From Anisakis pegreffii (lineage: Eukaryota; Nematoda; Chromadorea; Rhabditida; Anisakidae), in assembly GCA_035041965.1 (NCBI GenBank), contig JAPYMA010000192.1, forward strand, positions 1 to 64,000: a stretch of 64,000 bases of DNA, read 5' to 3'. The translations under genes and the position numbers were made by a program. Position 1 is the first letter of the stretch. Each line of letters begins with the position of its first letter. The notes beneath the pieces were generated by a model. The model saw nothing but the letters and a program-made list of their open reading frames with translations, was not told the origin of the DNA and made no database searches. This document shows, in pieces, positions 20,901 through 31,008 of this stretch.

Positions 20901-23674
20901 ATGTTCCAAAGACTGCGAGTCTTTTACTTCGCTAGTTAGAAACGTTTTCATCCGGTCGAAATGTACATAAATTATCACTGAGTTAACTCGTAGTGAGAGT
21001 TCATTGCCGAAGTGAGCAAAGCTGTTCCATTCAAAAGGATCTTATGCTTGAACATCAAGTACATTTGCATGATTTTTGATCGAAATTATCAGATATGTAT
21101 GTGCTCGATGGTTCGATGAAAATCCATTGCGGATATTTTTTACCTTTTTAGATGAACTTCGAAATTTAAATTATTTCGAAATTCATATTATTTAATTCCT
21201 GCGGTGCATTTCTTCCGTAAAAAATCGAAATTTTTGAAACGGCAGAATTCAGCTGACGTTAATACTGAGAGAAAATGGACGTGAAGCATTGAAAACAAGT
21301 GTTTGAGAATCAAGAATTTCATGTTGGTATGCAAGTGTACTGTTATTAGCTTAGACCCGAGATGACAAGATGCTTTAGCATAGAATATGCAGTATGCCCT
21401 TGCGGCACGATCATTGACATCATTATATGAAATATTAATTTGAATTTGAATACTTAGTTCCTTGGATTTGTTCAATAATTTGTTGATTTAGCTCCTTTCT
21501 GATTAATAATGAACATATTGGTTCGAAAAAATGTGTTTAAACATGTCCCGCATCGATATTCTAATAATTGTTCGATCCCGGGATTATCCCGGGATCAAAC
21601 ATCGATCCCGGGATTAAATCCCGATCCCTGGATTGAAAAATTGTCGGGATTTTGCAAACCCTAGTTAAAACTGGGCGTTAATGCCTTTTTGAAACTCTGA
21701 AGATTTAGTATATTCGTAACATTCTGAACACAAATGAACGCACTTTTGCATTGATGCTCAGGAATGCACCTTCCACCTATCCGGTCAAGTACATAGCCAA
21801 CATCGCAAAAACATCCTGCCACACACTTCGCCGTGCACGTCACCGGTCCCTCATCATTACAGGTTCTTGGACAGGCAGTTCCGCAAATTTTATACACCTC
21901 ATGTTCTCCGCATTTTCCTAAAATCATTTTGTCGCATTTCCATTGAGTATCCCCGTGATTCAGGTATTAAAGAACTATGCTGACATTTTACTGCCCATAA
22001 GCCACCTTTAGTTCACAAAAAAATCTCTCTGTGTACAGTGAGTCACACGTGGGAACAATATAAGGATTCGTTGAATCGTTTATCAATTGTTCCATTGTGA
22101 GTGTTTCTGATAAATTGCAATAGGTTCCACTCACTCGATATGGAACACTCTGATTCTGGGATGCACACTCCGCCCTCTCGACTGAGAACGTAACCCTGTT
22201 TGCAGAAACATCCTTGCACGCAGATGGTTGGGCATGGCACGAAATCGCTCTTTCCACAAACCTTCGGACATGCACTTCCGCAACTCTTGTAGATTTCTTT
22301 TGGTCCACATTGGTCTGAAACTTCTTCTTTCAATTTTCTGACATGAACGTGTACAAAAACCTCTGGCGATCAGAAAATTCAAACGCTGAATTTTGTGATT
22401 GCCAGAGGTTTTTCAAATATTAACAAGCTAAGCAAGCATATCATCTATATAAGCAAGGCTGTTCATTTGACAGAGGGAGTTTCTCGATTTTGATTTCCGT
22501 AGGTTAAAATAGGCATTTACGGCTTTTTAAAACACTCAAGATTTGACTCATTTGCATCATAGTGAATGCACAAGCAAACATACATCTGCACTGATATTCA
22601 GGAATGCACCTTCCGCCTTTTCGATCGAGTACGTAGCCATCTTGGCAAAAACATCCCTCCACACACTGCAATGTACACGGCACTGGTCCCTTATCATTAC
22701 AGGTTCTCGGACATGCAGTTCCGCAGGTTTTGTACACTTCGTGTTTTCCGCAATTGCCTGGAATGAGTGCACTTTATGCACTAAGTATCCCACTGTGAAG
22801 ATTTTTGAAAACTTTGCTGGTTTTGATTCATCCACAGGCACCTATCAAAAAACGATCGCTTGCGTTGTGAAAAGTGAAAGATTGATTCATTTGTACACTT
22901 CAAGTGAATAAGAGTTTTATCTTAAAAGCAGCATACGATTAGCGATGCATTGTTCCTTCGGAATACATCTTCCGTTCGCATCTCTTCTGAATCCGAACTG
23001 AGAGGGGCATTTACAAGACCAACGGCCGCATACTTGTGGACACGTTTTCTGGAATATAATTCAATCGTTTGACTAAAGCAGCTGCTTAACGGTATGCTTC
23101 ATGACGCAGCTGTTCAAATGTCGAACTGCAGCAAACTGTGAGCAGAAATCAATTACTGATAGCTTAGAAATTACGTATTTATTTTTGTTCTGAATCGACA
23201 ATTCAAACGAAGTCAATCGAATAACCATTCCTTCACCACAAGAATTCATGATTTACAAAATGGAAAATAATAATTTACATACTAGTTCCTCGTCACATCG
23301 TAGTTCACATGGTGCACATCGCAGCCAGAGTTCGTTTTCGCCGCATACTCCCGGCGAGGTGGCAGCTGCACCGTAGACCAGTAACACCTATAAATGAAGA
23401 TTTCTGTGGGGCAAAACTCAATGAAATGACTGTTCATTAACTCTGTGAAGTAGTAGTTCGGTGTGGTGTTCGACGCAGAGCAATTCCACGACGGCTCTCC
23501 TCCTCGACATTGAGGAAAAATTTTTTCTACTCTTATGATAGAGCAGCAGAATGGTGCTATACTACAAAAGGACAGAAATTAGAAATAGCGGCCATCAGTA
23601 AACAATAACTGAAAAGTTTAAAGGAACTGTGAGGAATATCGTTAACTCACCACGAGGATTATTGACCTGAACAT
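14733..23674 (-). CDS. Secreted eleven-domain TIL serine protease inhibitor (TIL gene 1)
   Basis: Seen: 13 exons joined with consistent phases (23651-23674; 23283-23387; 22937-23048; 22584-22757; 22135-22314; 21744-21917; 20094-20273; 19147-19320; 18724-18903; 18350-18523; 17932-18111; 17234-17407; 14733-14905), 2004 nt, 667 residues. The N-terminus MFRSIILV joins VLLVYGAAA to give a signal peptide. Each following module has the ten-cysteine TIL pattern with GCFC near its end and a CIPE or CVPE tail. Internal exons are phase 1-1. Modules alternate between a 174-nt type (CGEHEVYK) and a 180-nt type (CGPNEVY with a CSIS tail), which suggests growth by duplication of two-exon units. Known: TIL domains inhibit serine proteases extracellularly. 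Inferred: a multi-headed secreted inhibitor. The last exon stops at TAA, overlapped by AATAAA on the minus strand. Exon 16928-17104 looks dead and is left out. The intact TIL modules give the best support; the exon-1 link rests on phase and signal-peptide logic. Confidence 0.75.
15150..15723 (+). pseudogene. GC-rich, coding-like stretch on the opposite strand inside an intron
   Basis: This part of the 2.3-kb last intron of TIL gene 1 is clearly richer in GC than its surroundings and holds overlapping open frames on the plus strand, ending in VVRFGVR and a stop. One frame contains [10 protein letters not shown], with a Cys-x-x-Cys, and another a [13 protein letters not shown] stretch. This loosely recalls a RING-CH (MARCH) domain with frameshifts, but it is not convincing. 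It could be a processed pseudogene or the last exon of an overlapping gene. Confidence 0.25.
16334..16700 (-). pseudogene. Split, decayed TIL exon
   Basis: Minus strand: a 5' half ([11 protein letters not shown], near 16630-16690) and a 3' half ([17 protein letters not shown], near 16334-16405) are separated by about 220 bases of unrelated sequence. It looks like a TIL exon broken by an insertion and then decayed; there are no splice sites in phase. Confidence 0.45.
16928..17104 (-). pseudogene. TIL exon with lost splice acceptor
   Basis: A full, uninterrupted TIL module (start [11 protein letters not shown], loop CTLAC, tail CIRHADC) with a usable phase-1 donor (GTCAGC). At the expected acceptor the minus strand reads tttac instead of tttag. 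The nearest upstream AG (after ccaaaac) would put it in phase 0 and run into a stop when joined to the previous exon. I infer a recently silenced exon that is skipped. Confidence 0.6.
17234..17407 (-). CDS. TIL gene 1, TIL domain 10 exon
   Basis: 174 nt, phase 1-1, start [11 protein letters not shown], tail CIRESHC, loop CPTIC. It mixes the start of one module type with the length of the other. Confidence 0.8.
17600..17670 (-). pseudogene. TIL exon 3' fragment with stop
   Basis: Minus strand reads [14 protein letters not shown] and then a stop codon where live modules have the Asp-Arg-Gly-Gly turn. Only this 3' part of a module is present. Confidence 0.5.
17782..17844. repeat. 29-bp perfect inverted repeat, 5-bp loop
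   Basis: Arms 17782-17810 and 17816-17844 match perfectly, separated by AAAAA. Paralogous introns at about 18620, 19965 and 22015 show single-arm versions of the GTGAGTCAC motif but no full palindrome. Confidence 0.9.
17932..18111 (-). CDS. TIL gene 1, TIL domain 9 exon
   Basis: 180 nt, phase 1-1, start [11 protein letters not shown], tail [10 protein letters not shown], loop CPTIC. Upstream intron acceptor is tttag. Confidence 0.85.
18350..18523 (-). CDS. TIL gene 1, TIL domain 8 exon
   Basis: 174 nt, phase 1-1, start [11 protein letters not shown], tail CIPEHQC, loop CTAKC. Near-copy of 21744-21917. The intron next to it keeps the empty version of the hAT target site (18270-18277). Confidence 0.85.
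18724..18903 (-). CDS. TIL gene 1, TIL domain 7 exon
   Basis: 180 nt, phase 1-1, start [11 protein letters not shown], tail [10 protein letters not shown], donor GTAAGT. Loop CPTIC predicts P1 Thr. Confidence 0.85.
19147..19320 (-). CDS. TIL gene 1, TIL domain 6 exon
   Basis: 174 nt, phase 1-1, start [11 protein letters not shown], tail CIPEHKC. Loop CTAKC predicts P1 Ala. Confidence 0.85.
20094..20273 (-). CDS. TIL gene 1, TIL domain 5 exon
   Basis: 180 nt, phase 1-1, start [11 protein letters not shown], tail [10 protein letters not shown]. Loop CPAVC predicts P1 Ala. Donor GTAGGT. It lies just downstream (in gene order) of the intron that carries the hAT-like element. Confidence 0.85.
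20448..21663. mobile_element. Non-autonomous hAT-like transposon, 1216 bp
   Basis: Terminal inverted repeats start TAGGGTTTGCA and end TGCAAACCCTA. An 8-bp target duplication GTTAAAAC flanks it (20440-20447 and 21664-21671); the paralogous intron at 18270-18277 holds the same target once, without insertion. Just inside both ends lie clustered palindromes of the type ATCCCGGGAT. No transposase is visible. The 8-bp duplication and TAGGG ends are typical of hAT elements. Confidence 0.85.
21744..21917 (-). CDS. TIL gene 1, TIL domain 4 exon
   Basis: 174 nt, phase 1-1, start [11 protein letters not shown], tail CIPEHQC. Loop CTAKC predicts P1 Ala. Almost identical to the exon at 18350-18523. Confidence 0.85.
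22135..22314 (-). CDS. TIL gene 1, TIL domain 3 exon
   Basis: 180 nt, phase 1-1, start [11 protein letters not shown], tail [10 protein letters not shown]. Loop CPTIC predicts P1 Thr. 180-nt module type with the CSIS extension after the last TIL cysteine. Confidence 0.85.
22584..22757 (-). CDS. TIL gene 1, TIL domain 2 exon
   Basis: 174 nt, phase 1-1, ten cysteines, start [11 protein letters not shown], tail CIPEYQC. Loop CTLQC predicts P1 Leu. 174-nt module type. Acceptor ccag, donor GTATGT. Confidence 0.85.
22937..23048 (-). CDS. TIL gene 1 exon 3 (second half of TIL domain 1)
   Basis: 112 nt, phase 0 to 1. It completes the domain with [13 protein letters not shown] and CIPKEQC. This split domain is closer to the classical Ascaris chymotrypsin/elastase inhibitor layout than the later modules. 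Its Cys5-Cys6 loop is CPQVC, so the predicted P1 is Gln. It matches exon 11973-12084 in length. Confidence 0.7.
23283..23387 (-). CDS. TIL gene 1 exon 2 (first half of TIL domain 1)
   Basis: 105 nt, phase 0 to 0, with a tatag acceptor and a GTATGT donor. It encodes the end of the signal peptide and the TIL start [10 protein letters not shown] then [12 protein letters not shown] spacing. Exon length and splice phases match the paralogous exon 12659-12763. Confidence 0.7.
23651..23674 (-). CDS. TIL gene 1 exon 1 (start of signal peptide)
   Basis: A 24-nt exon encodes MFRSIILV and ends in a GTGAGT donor at phase 0. It joins the acceptor of the next exon, which starts VLLVYGAAA, to make a typical signal peptide. 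No other ATG in the 400 bases upstream gives a hydrophobic start in phase. Confidence 0.6.
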
Positions 23675-26600
23675 ATGGGGTGCTTGAGAAACTGCTGCCT
23701 CTTGCCAAACCAATTTGAAAAACGACTTCAACAGAGAAAAAAAATGGTGAATAACTGAACTGTACTGCTGTGAAAATGAAATGAAGTCTATGCGACGTTG
23801 AGACAGATGAACTTTTGCCATCTGCGGTATGATTTTAGTTGTTCGTTGTTTTTTGCTTTATAACCAATCAAATACGGAGACAAATCATTTACATTCGCAT
23901 AATGTAACGCCCCGAAATATCAGACGGATCAATTTTAATTTTCAGTGTTTAGTCAGCTTTCCATTTCTGCCAGAAAGTGATTTTCATGGCAACGAAGTTG
24001 AATCAGTGATTCATGAAATGGTGGTCCTTGAACATTGGATCATGCAAGCACCTTTCAGTTCATACAAAATTCACGAACAACAGTTATCTCAGTTAGCAAT
24101 AGTTTTTTTAAAAATTATTTGCAGAACTTGTGTTAACTTCATTCCTAAGTCTGTGGTAAGAGAAAGTGTCGAATCTAACGTGAGCTGTGAAGACCATACT
24201 TGTTTAGTGGAAGCGGTTTGTCATAGTCCCTCGAGAAGTTTCTTCTTAAAATCCTCTCATTACCTCATACCTTTCTCCAAAATCGAAGATTGTTCTAATA
24301 AGTACACAGCTTCTAATGTTTTCTTGATTGGCTTGATTATTAGCCGTTTATGGATATCGACACCGGTTTGTCGCGATGTTTTGTGAATACGACTGTTATT
24401 TTGTTGATGACGATTTAAAGTTAATCTTTTAACCCACCCACTTTTTAGTGGGTTCAGTTCCATCGAAACTTTCAAAAAGTGACTATTCATCAAGAGTCAG
24501 AATTCAGCGATATCAAAATGACCATGCAGAGTTGATCATACACTGATACAGAATGCTGTTCTTTTTAATATGCAATTGATATTTAAAATAACTTCACTCA
24601 CACACGTTCGTCATTGTTCGTGCACTTTCTGATTATATTCTATTGATTGGCAGTGATAATCTTGTCGAATTGATGAAAAATCGAATGCAGTGCACATTCG
24701 ATTCAAGAATTTAATCCAACTAAAAACTGACGACCTCTCATATACGACACATTCGAATGGAACGTGATGATGCTTCAGTTATGGTTGAGAGACCTTTCTG
24801 ATGCAATATTATTTGATAGTATCTTTGAAAGAAGTTTTTGAAGGATGATGTTGTGATAAACCGGTGATCTCTTGTTTATTGTTTACCGTTTCTTGTATGC
24901 CTCTCTATAGTGCTTTGCATATCATGTGTTCTCTGACCACCATGGCAATTCGTAACCATTGTTTCGTAATCAGCTAATCTCAATGACTATATAAGTAGCT
25001 CAGTGTAGTTATATCAGTTCCTCCGTATTAGTCAGTTTATGTGTTGCTCGTATATCCAGTGTTGTTGTTGTTTATGAGCCATCATCGGCATCTCTCGTCA
25101 CTCAACCATCTTCACTGTATTCGACCGTTATTATCGTCTTCATTTATTTGTGTGGATAAACTAAATTATTAATTGTCGCCTTCGCACCAGCAACACAGTC
25201 AACATCACGAACAGTACCGATAAAAATCACAAACAGTGGCGATCAAGAAAACAAACAGTTTTCAGTGGTTTAATTCATTTTAGTGAGCAAATTCTCCTAG
25301 CAAAATTGTTTCCAGTGTGACTGTGTGCTAGAAGAGAAGTGCTTTGAGAGGAAATCAGTATGAATTGACAAAAATGTTCTGGCAATCTAATGATTAGCAA
25401 TAAATTCAAATAACTGACTAAAAATTGTAGAAATGGCGTTTTGACCAAATGCTGAATGAACGAAATTCTTGTCTTTACCGACGCTCAGCTACCATTTTCA
25501 ATGACTGAATAACGTGAAAGCTTTGTAGAATAGAACCTTTGTAATGATTTTATCAAGAGTGAGAGGACTCGAGCATTGCAAATTCGCTTATTTCTCCATC
25601 AGAATTAGCGAGCACTTCGTTTGGCTCTAAAGAAGCAAAACATTTATAAAGATCAAGAGACATTCGCCATATCTTCCTAGACTTTATCTGCATATTGGAA
25701 CAAGATCATCTGCAAAAATGGAACGTATTGAGTCTAAAAAAAAGGCATTCTGGAGAATCCAAACGACCCAGAATTTCTTATGAAATGCTTATTTATCATG
25801 TGTTGATCTTCTTAAGAGGGAATAAAAAAGTGTTTTGTTGCCAGTTCATTTTTTAATTTCTGATTTTTGTTGTTCTCAATTGGTTTGTTTTTTGCTTTTA
25901 GTGCTCATTGTTGGGATGATTATTTGTTGTTGAATCATTCAATAAAAATTTCCAACTGTTCAGTAACGCAATGGGTTTTTTCTTGGACAAATAAGCGATG
26001 CAATTGTAAATTTTGGAGAAAGATTCAAAAGTGGCGATCATTTTGCTAAATTTTTGGCGTTTTGGCGAAAATTGGCGCTAAAAACATTAGCGCTATTTCT
26101 TTGTTAACGGAATTGATAGCGGATTATTTTCTAGCGTAATATGATCATTTTTTTCAGTGAATGAGCGATTAGCGTAGCTACTTTTTTCAATAGGGTGCCG
26201 GTCACTGGAAATTCTATTTCACAATAATGCAATCTTCTGACAAGTCAGAATCTCCTCTAATTCATGGAATCAGAGACTGGTCAAACTTCACGAAAACAAA
26301 AAAGTTCAACGAGCTGAGCTAATTGTACAGCTATTTTGAGGAGATATATAGGAAACACGAACGTAACCTCCTTTGAAATGCATTAAATTGGGTGGGAATC
26401 GGCAGGCAATTAGAACCAAATGAGCAGTGTTAATGCTAAAAAATCATTTCCCATTTTCCAATTGTTACCCAGCTGTGAATATTTTTCGATTGGAAAAAAG
26501 CATGTGTAAAAACAGATGTTTCGCAGTAAATCCGTCATTTTTACCTTAGTTTCTATAACCTTTGAAAACAACAACTAACCAATTGAACGGACAACAACTC

Positions 26601-26910
26601 CAGTGTTATCAATATGCCGATTAGAATGTTCCGATGCCTTACATATTTTTATGTACATGTTTGTGTCGTGTTGTGCCCATAAATTGTTATCATCTGACAT
26701 TCTCACTATATTACTCATCAACGTATGATCGCTTAATTGCTTTAAATGTCAGCGCTATCAAACTTTCACAGTTCATTTATTGATCATAAAATAAGCATTG
26801 AATAATAATATGAAATATGCACTGAAAATGTATGAAAGGATTCACGGCTGCTGAATGCTACCCTTACGGCAAAGAAATGAGAATGAAGATGTACAATATA
26901 TGTGAACGAA
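23675..26910. other. Long region without a supported gene
   Basis: Upstream flank of TIL gene 1. Both strands of about 23830-24490 are open over some distance, but without splice logic or a recognisable family. About 26040-26180 carries GCTAA/TTAGC-rich sequence like that at 39.1 and 40.3 kb. Confidence 0.5.
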
Positions 26911-27231
26911 CTACAGCACCTTAATACTTATAATTAATGAACGTGTTGAAAAGGACGTAAATAACATATTCAGAGCATGTACAGCACATTTTTCAAAATG
27001 ACATATCATGTTGATAGCATGAAGAAACTTATGGTATTGACCATAACAAGATACTAGTGAAAAACAGTGGGTTGCATGCTTGATAATAAAATACAGCATT
27101 TTGCTTGCATAACAGATAAATTCGGCAGATATCGGAAAGATTCAAAGAAGAAGTATATTGAAAGATGTATTAATAAAGCGATCAAGTAATTACATCAGAT
27201 TAATGGATGATAGTTAAGCATCACTCTTTTA

Positions 27232-27480
27232 TTAGCGACGTGAAGTCAATTGATTGGGGTTAGAGGGTTCGAAACTTTTTTTGAATGCATTTATGACATG
27301 TTCGGGTAAACAGTTGCATGCTTTTAACACTCTCCTGGAAAAGAAATATTTGAATTTATTGAGACAACATCTGTTGATGGCTAATTTATATTCATTGTGA
27401 GCAAGCTCGACCAATATGGTGATCATTAAGAGGAGGCACATTCCAAAATTTGATTGCAACGTCAACTCTTTCCACATCAT
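27232..27480 (-). pseudogene. LINE reverse transcriptase C-terminal relic
   Basis: The minus-strand frame contains KYFFSRRVLKACNCLPEHV followed by INAFKKSFE. This resembles the end of non-LTR retrotransposon polymerases (YF-x-R ... WN-x-LP-x-x-V ... F). Only the tail is present. A more decayed copy lies at about 34370-34540 in the second duplication unit. Confidence 0.5.
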
Positions 27481-28864
27481 TCCTCAGGTTCTCGGTATTT
27501 GACGTCATCACAACATGGTAAGTAAGTGCCAGCAATTAGATACACGATTTCCTGTGATTCAGCGGCACTTCGATCATTTAAACATGATTCTCGTTGACAT
27601 TTTTTTACAAATCTCTTCACTTAGTCATCGCATATTCAATGAACACATTCTACCTTAAATTCCGAACGCCCGAGCAAAACCAACATATCAAATGATGTCA
27701 CTGGTCGATACACGCCTATAATCGAGCAGAGCAATCTTCCGGTTGCTTATGAACAATTTCTTATGAACAACCTATGAGCAAAAAAAGGCAAAAAGATTCT
27801 GAAAACCTACCAATTGATCAATAGAACAACGTTGTGAATATCGCAATATTAACACAAAAAATGTGCTGATCAAATGATAACGATATGATTACATCACTGC
27901 ATCTGATAAATTGCTAATCAATCATAAAAAATGGCTAAATGTCATTTTAAAACTTATGAAATGATTATCAGAACGTCTTAGGCTCTTGCTCATTCAACAT
28001 TATCAAACGTTACCGCTACTGATATAGAAGCGCATAATAACACAAGCTGCTAGTTGAAATGGCATTGTGCTGATAGTGCAACGTTCGTGTTACAGTCCTG
28101 CTATTGCACTGAAAAGTCCTTACCGACCTCAAACTTTTTCAGTTTGACCATCACAAGTACCTCACAAGTTCCATTCTTCTTCTAAAGGAGACCTAAGAGG
28201 CAAATAACCATAAGACCAGTCTCACTTGACAAGTTCTCCTGAAATTCACTATTATTGACCAAATCCAAATAAATCTCAGTCAATCATCTCAACATTTTCC
28301 CAAAATTCTGGACATTACGTAAGTAATTCTCGAAATTTCGACCCTGAAAAATCATGAGTGATCAGCGCTGCGATATCGCGTCCTCTGGTGACGCTATAGA
28401 AACTCTGAAACTGAATCGAAAAGTACCGCTGACAGCAGGGGCAACCATCTCCCTCTCAATTCTTTGCATCGCTTTAATGTTGCCTGGAGCTGAACTGGCA
28501 ATCCCGAGCCAAAAAGAAAAATCGCATTCGATGATGTTATCACTGAAAACGAATCAATCCCGCCCATCAGCTCAACAAGGTATATCTCATATTCTTGAAC
28601 GTCAGAATCACGAATCTATGACCAAAACCAACACTAAAAGATCGTGATGGCCTTGACTTTAACTGCAATCTATTGCTCTAGGGGGATTTAATTAATTTAA
28701 CATTTATTTGAATGAATTTAATGAACCACTTCTTAGAATTTGATGAATCATTTTGATTATTTCGATATGCCCTTGGTTCTGATCTCATTAACTTATTAGA
28801 ACGTATTAAATCCATCTTACAAACATCACTGATAAAGACGTATTTGCATATACAGGTACTCGGT

Positions 28865-29410
28865 CAGTTTGCGTAAAGACATTTAGCCTAACGATAGTTT
28901 GCCTAACGGACAATTTGCCTAAAGGACAGTTCGCCTAACGCACAATTTGCCTAATTGTCTACGTTCTAATACGTCGCTACTGCTACGAACATAGCTATTA
29001 TCTCCATTTTACCTAATTTCGTGTATTCAGACATGCATAATTAATAATAAATACGAGCTTTTACTGTAATGGGAAATGTGTTGTGTACGCATTTTTCAAG
29101 AACATAGTTGCTTGAAGGAGACTGCTGAAGCAAACTGTCCATCCCTTGTGATAAAGATAAACTAGTCACGGTGATTGCTCTTGATCATTGCATTGGTCAA
29201 AACTTGACTTTGATTGAAGACATCAAAATCATGCAATTCGATATGTCGAGGTGTTCTAATGATAGCGACGAGATGAATATTCCCAACATGTTCTGAACGG
29301 TTGCGACTGACAATATGACACACCCATTAGGCAGCGCATTAGGCAAACTGTTCGTTAGGCAATGTGTCTTTAGACAAATTGTCGTTAGGCTAAATGTTTT
29401 TTTGACAGAT
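28865..29410. mobile_element. Element with inverted arrays of a 16-bp repeat
   Basis: Left array (about 28865-28965): six variants of the 16-bp unit ATTTGCCTAACGGACA. Right array (about 29315-29405): about five copies of its reverse complement. It stands where copy 2 of the gene has its second exon. The middle looks non-coding. Same family as 7285-7770. Confidence 0.6.
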
Positions 29411-30711
29411 TGACGGGTCACCATTATTGTGATAATCGTTAATTTGAACAATGTGATAATCGTTAATTTGAATTGTAGACTTGCGGATGGTCTCTCCTCT
29501 GAATATTGCAATAGTGATAGTGAATACAAGATCGCGCAAGGTGGAAGTGTCAAATTCATCATCTTTACATCATTCAGGTGAATTTCGGTGGCTGTTTTAT
29601 TTAATTTTGTTCTTTTATTTAGCTATGCCAATATCGCTGGTTTCCAATTGTTAGCGCTGAAGGCGTACGAAAGTGAATTGTTATGGTGGAATTTTGATAA
29701 ACGTTAATCAGTGAATTGATGAGAATTTAATCGGACTCATTTGAAGAGATTGACTTCATGCAGTTTGTGAAGTCAGCAGTTTGAATGTTGAGTTTTCAAC
29801 TGGCATTAGTCGATGGTATTCCAATCTGAACATTGATGAGACTCGTTATGATATGCTGAATGAAAGATATCTTATTTTATAGCAATGAAACAGAGATTAA
29901 TAACGCATTGAAAGCGCAGAAACCGTGGTTGAATTGCGCGCAGGCCAGAAACGAATCCGTTTTCATGGTTGCAGTTGATGGTGGTAGGTTATTTCTTTGA
30001 TTGAGTATTGATTAGATTTAAGATTTGGTTAGTGCAAAAGAATGTACTTGTCAAAAATTGGATATAATACTGTGCACTGAGGTGTGCAATGTAAACATTT
30101 ATTAATTCAGTGATCTCGACGTTACTAAAAATTATAATAATGACTCATTATGAGTACACCAATAAATATCAAATGAATTCCAGTTTCTGAATCAATAAAA
30201 ATATTAATAATGGTGGCAGTACTAATACTAAGCATAAAATACTTCCATCGTCGATATCTTTCTTTCCATCCCATCTAAAGATATTTGCCAAGCAGTCAAC
30301 CAATCACACTCACGAAGCCGTAATCTTGTTAATTCATTAAGATAAGGGTAAAAATGACTCACGATCAAAGTTCTTTAATTTTCAGGCTCTACAAACCTCA
30401 ATCAGCTTTCGATTCCAGCGTCGGACCTGTTCATGCAAATGAGCGATTTTAACCAAAGTGAAGTCAGGGAATTGAAACAGAAAATCATTTTGAAAATGTG
30501 TGATTGTAACGAATTACCCGATGGAAGTTTACCCAGAGGCTGCTTACTCCCAAGTTCACAGCCCACAAAATCCATCCCTACAGTGACTTCTACATCAAGC
30601 GATAAGCCAACTACTGCTCTCACCAACCCGACACAAACAACAACCACCTCTCGGGTGCCTTCTAATCCGACCACTGAGACAAAGAATCCATCAATTCCAC
30701 CTGTCGTCTCC

Positions 30712-31008
30712 ACCCAAGAAACAACCACCCTTATGTCAATTTCGCAAGGCACAACAACGACCTCATCCGATGTACCCTCTGATAACCCATCTACTCCATC
30801 CAGCATTCCCACCCAGGAAACGACCAACCTTTCATCATTTTCGCAAAGCACAACAGCAACCTCATCCGAAGTACCATCTGATGAGCCATCTACTCCATCC
30901 AGCATCACCACCCAAGAAACAACTACCCCTACGTCAATTTCGCAGAGCACAACAGCAACCTCATCTGAAGTGCACTCTCGTAAGCCATCTACCCCATCCA
31001 TCACCTCC
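30712..31008 (+). repeat. Three 99-bp tandem repeats coding for Ser/Thr-rich units
   Basis: Units at 30712-30810, 30811-30909 and 30910-31008 each encode 33 residues starting TQETT and ending near PSTPSS. Dense Ser/Thr suggests O-glycosylation. Copy 2 of the gene has only about one partial unit. Confidence 0.85.

Noticed and set aside
23829..24386. 185-codon open frame on the plus strand
   Set aside because: Longest simple plus-strand frame in this area, but no start context, splice sites or family; the opposite strand is also partly open. Not supported as a gene.
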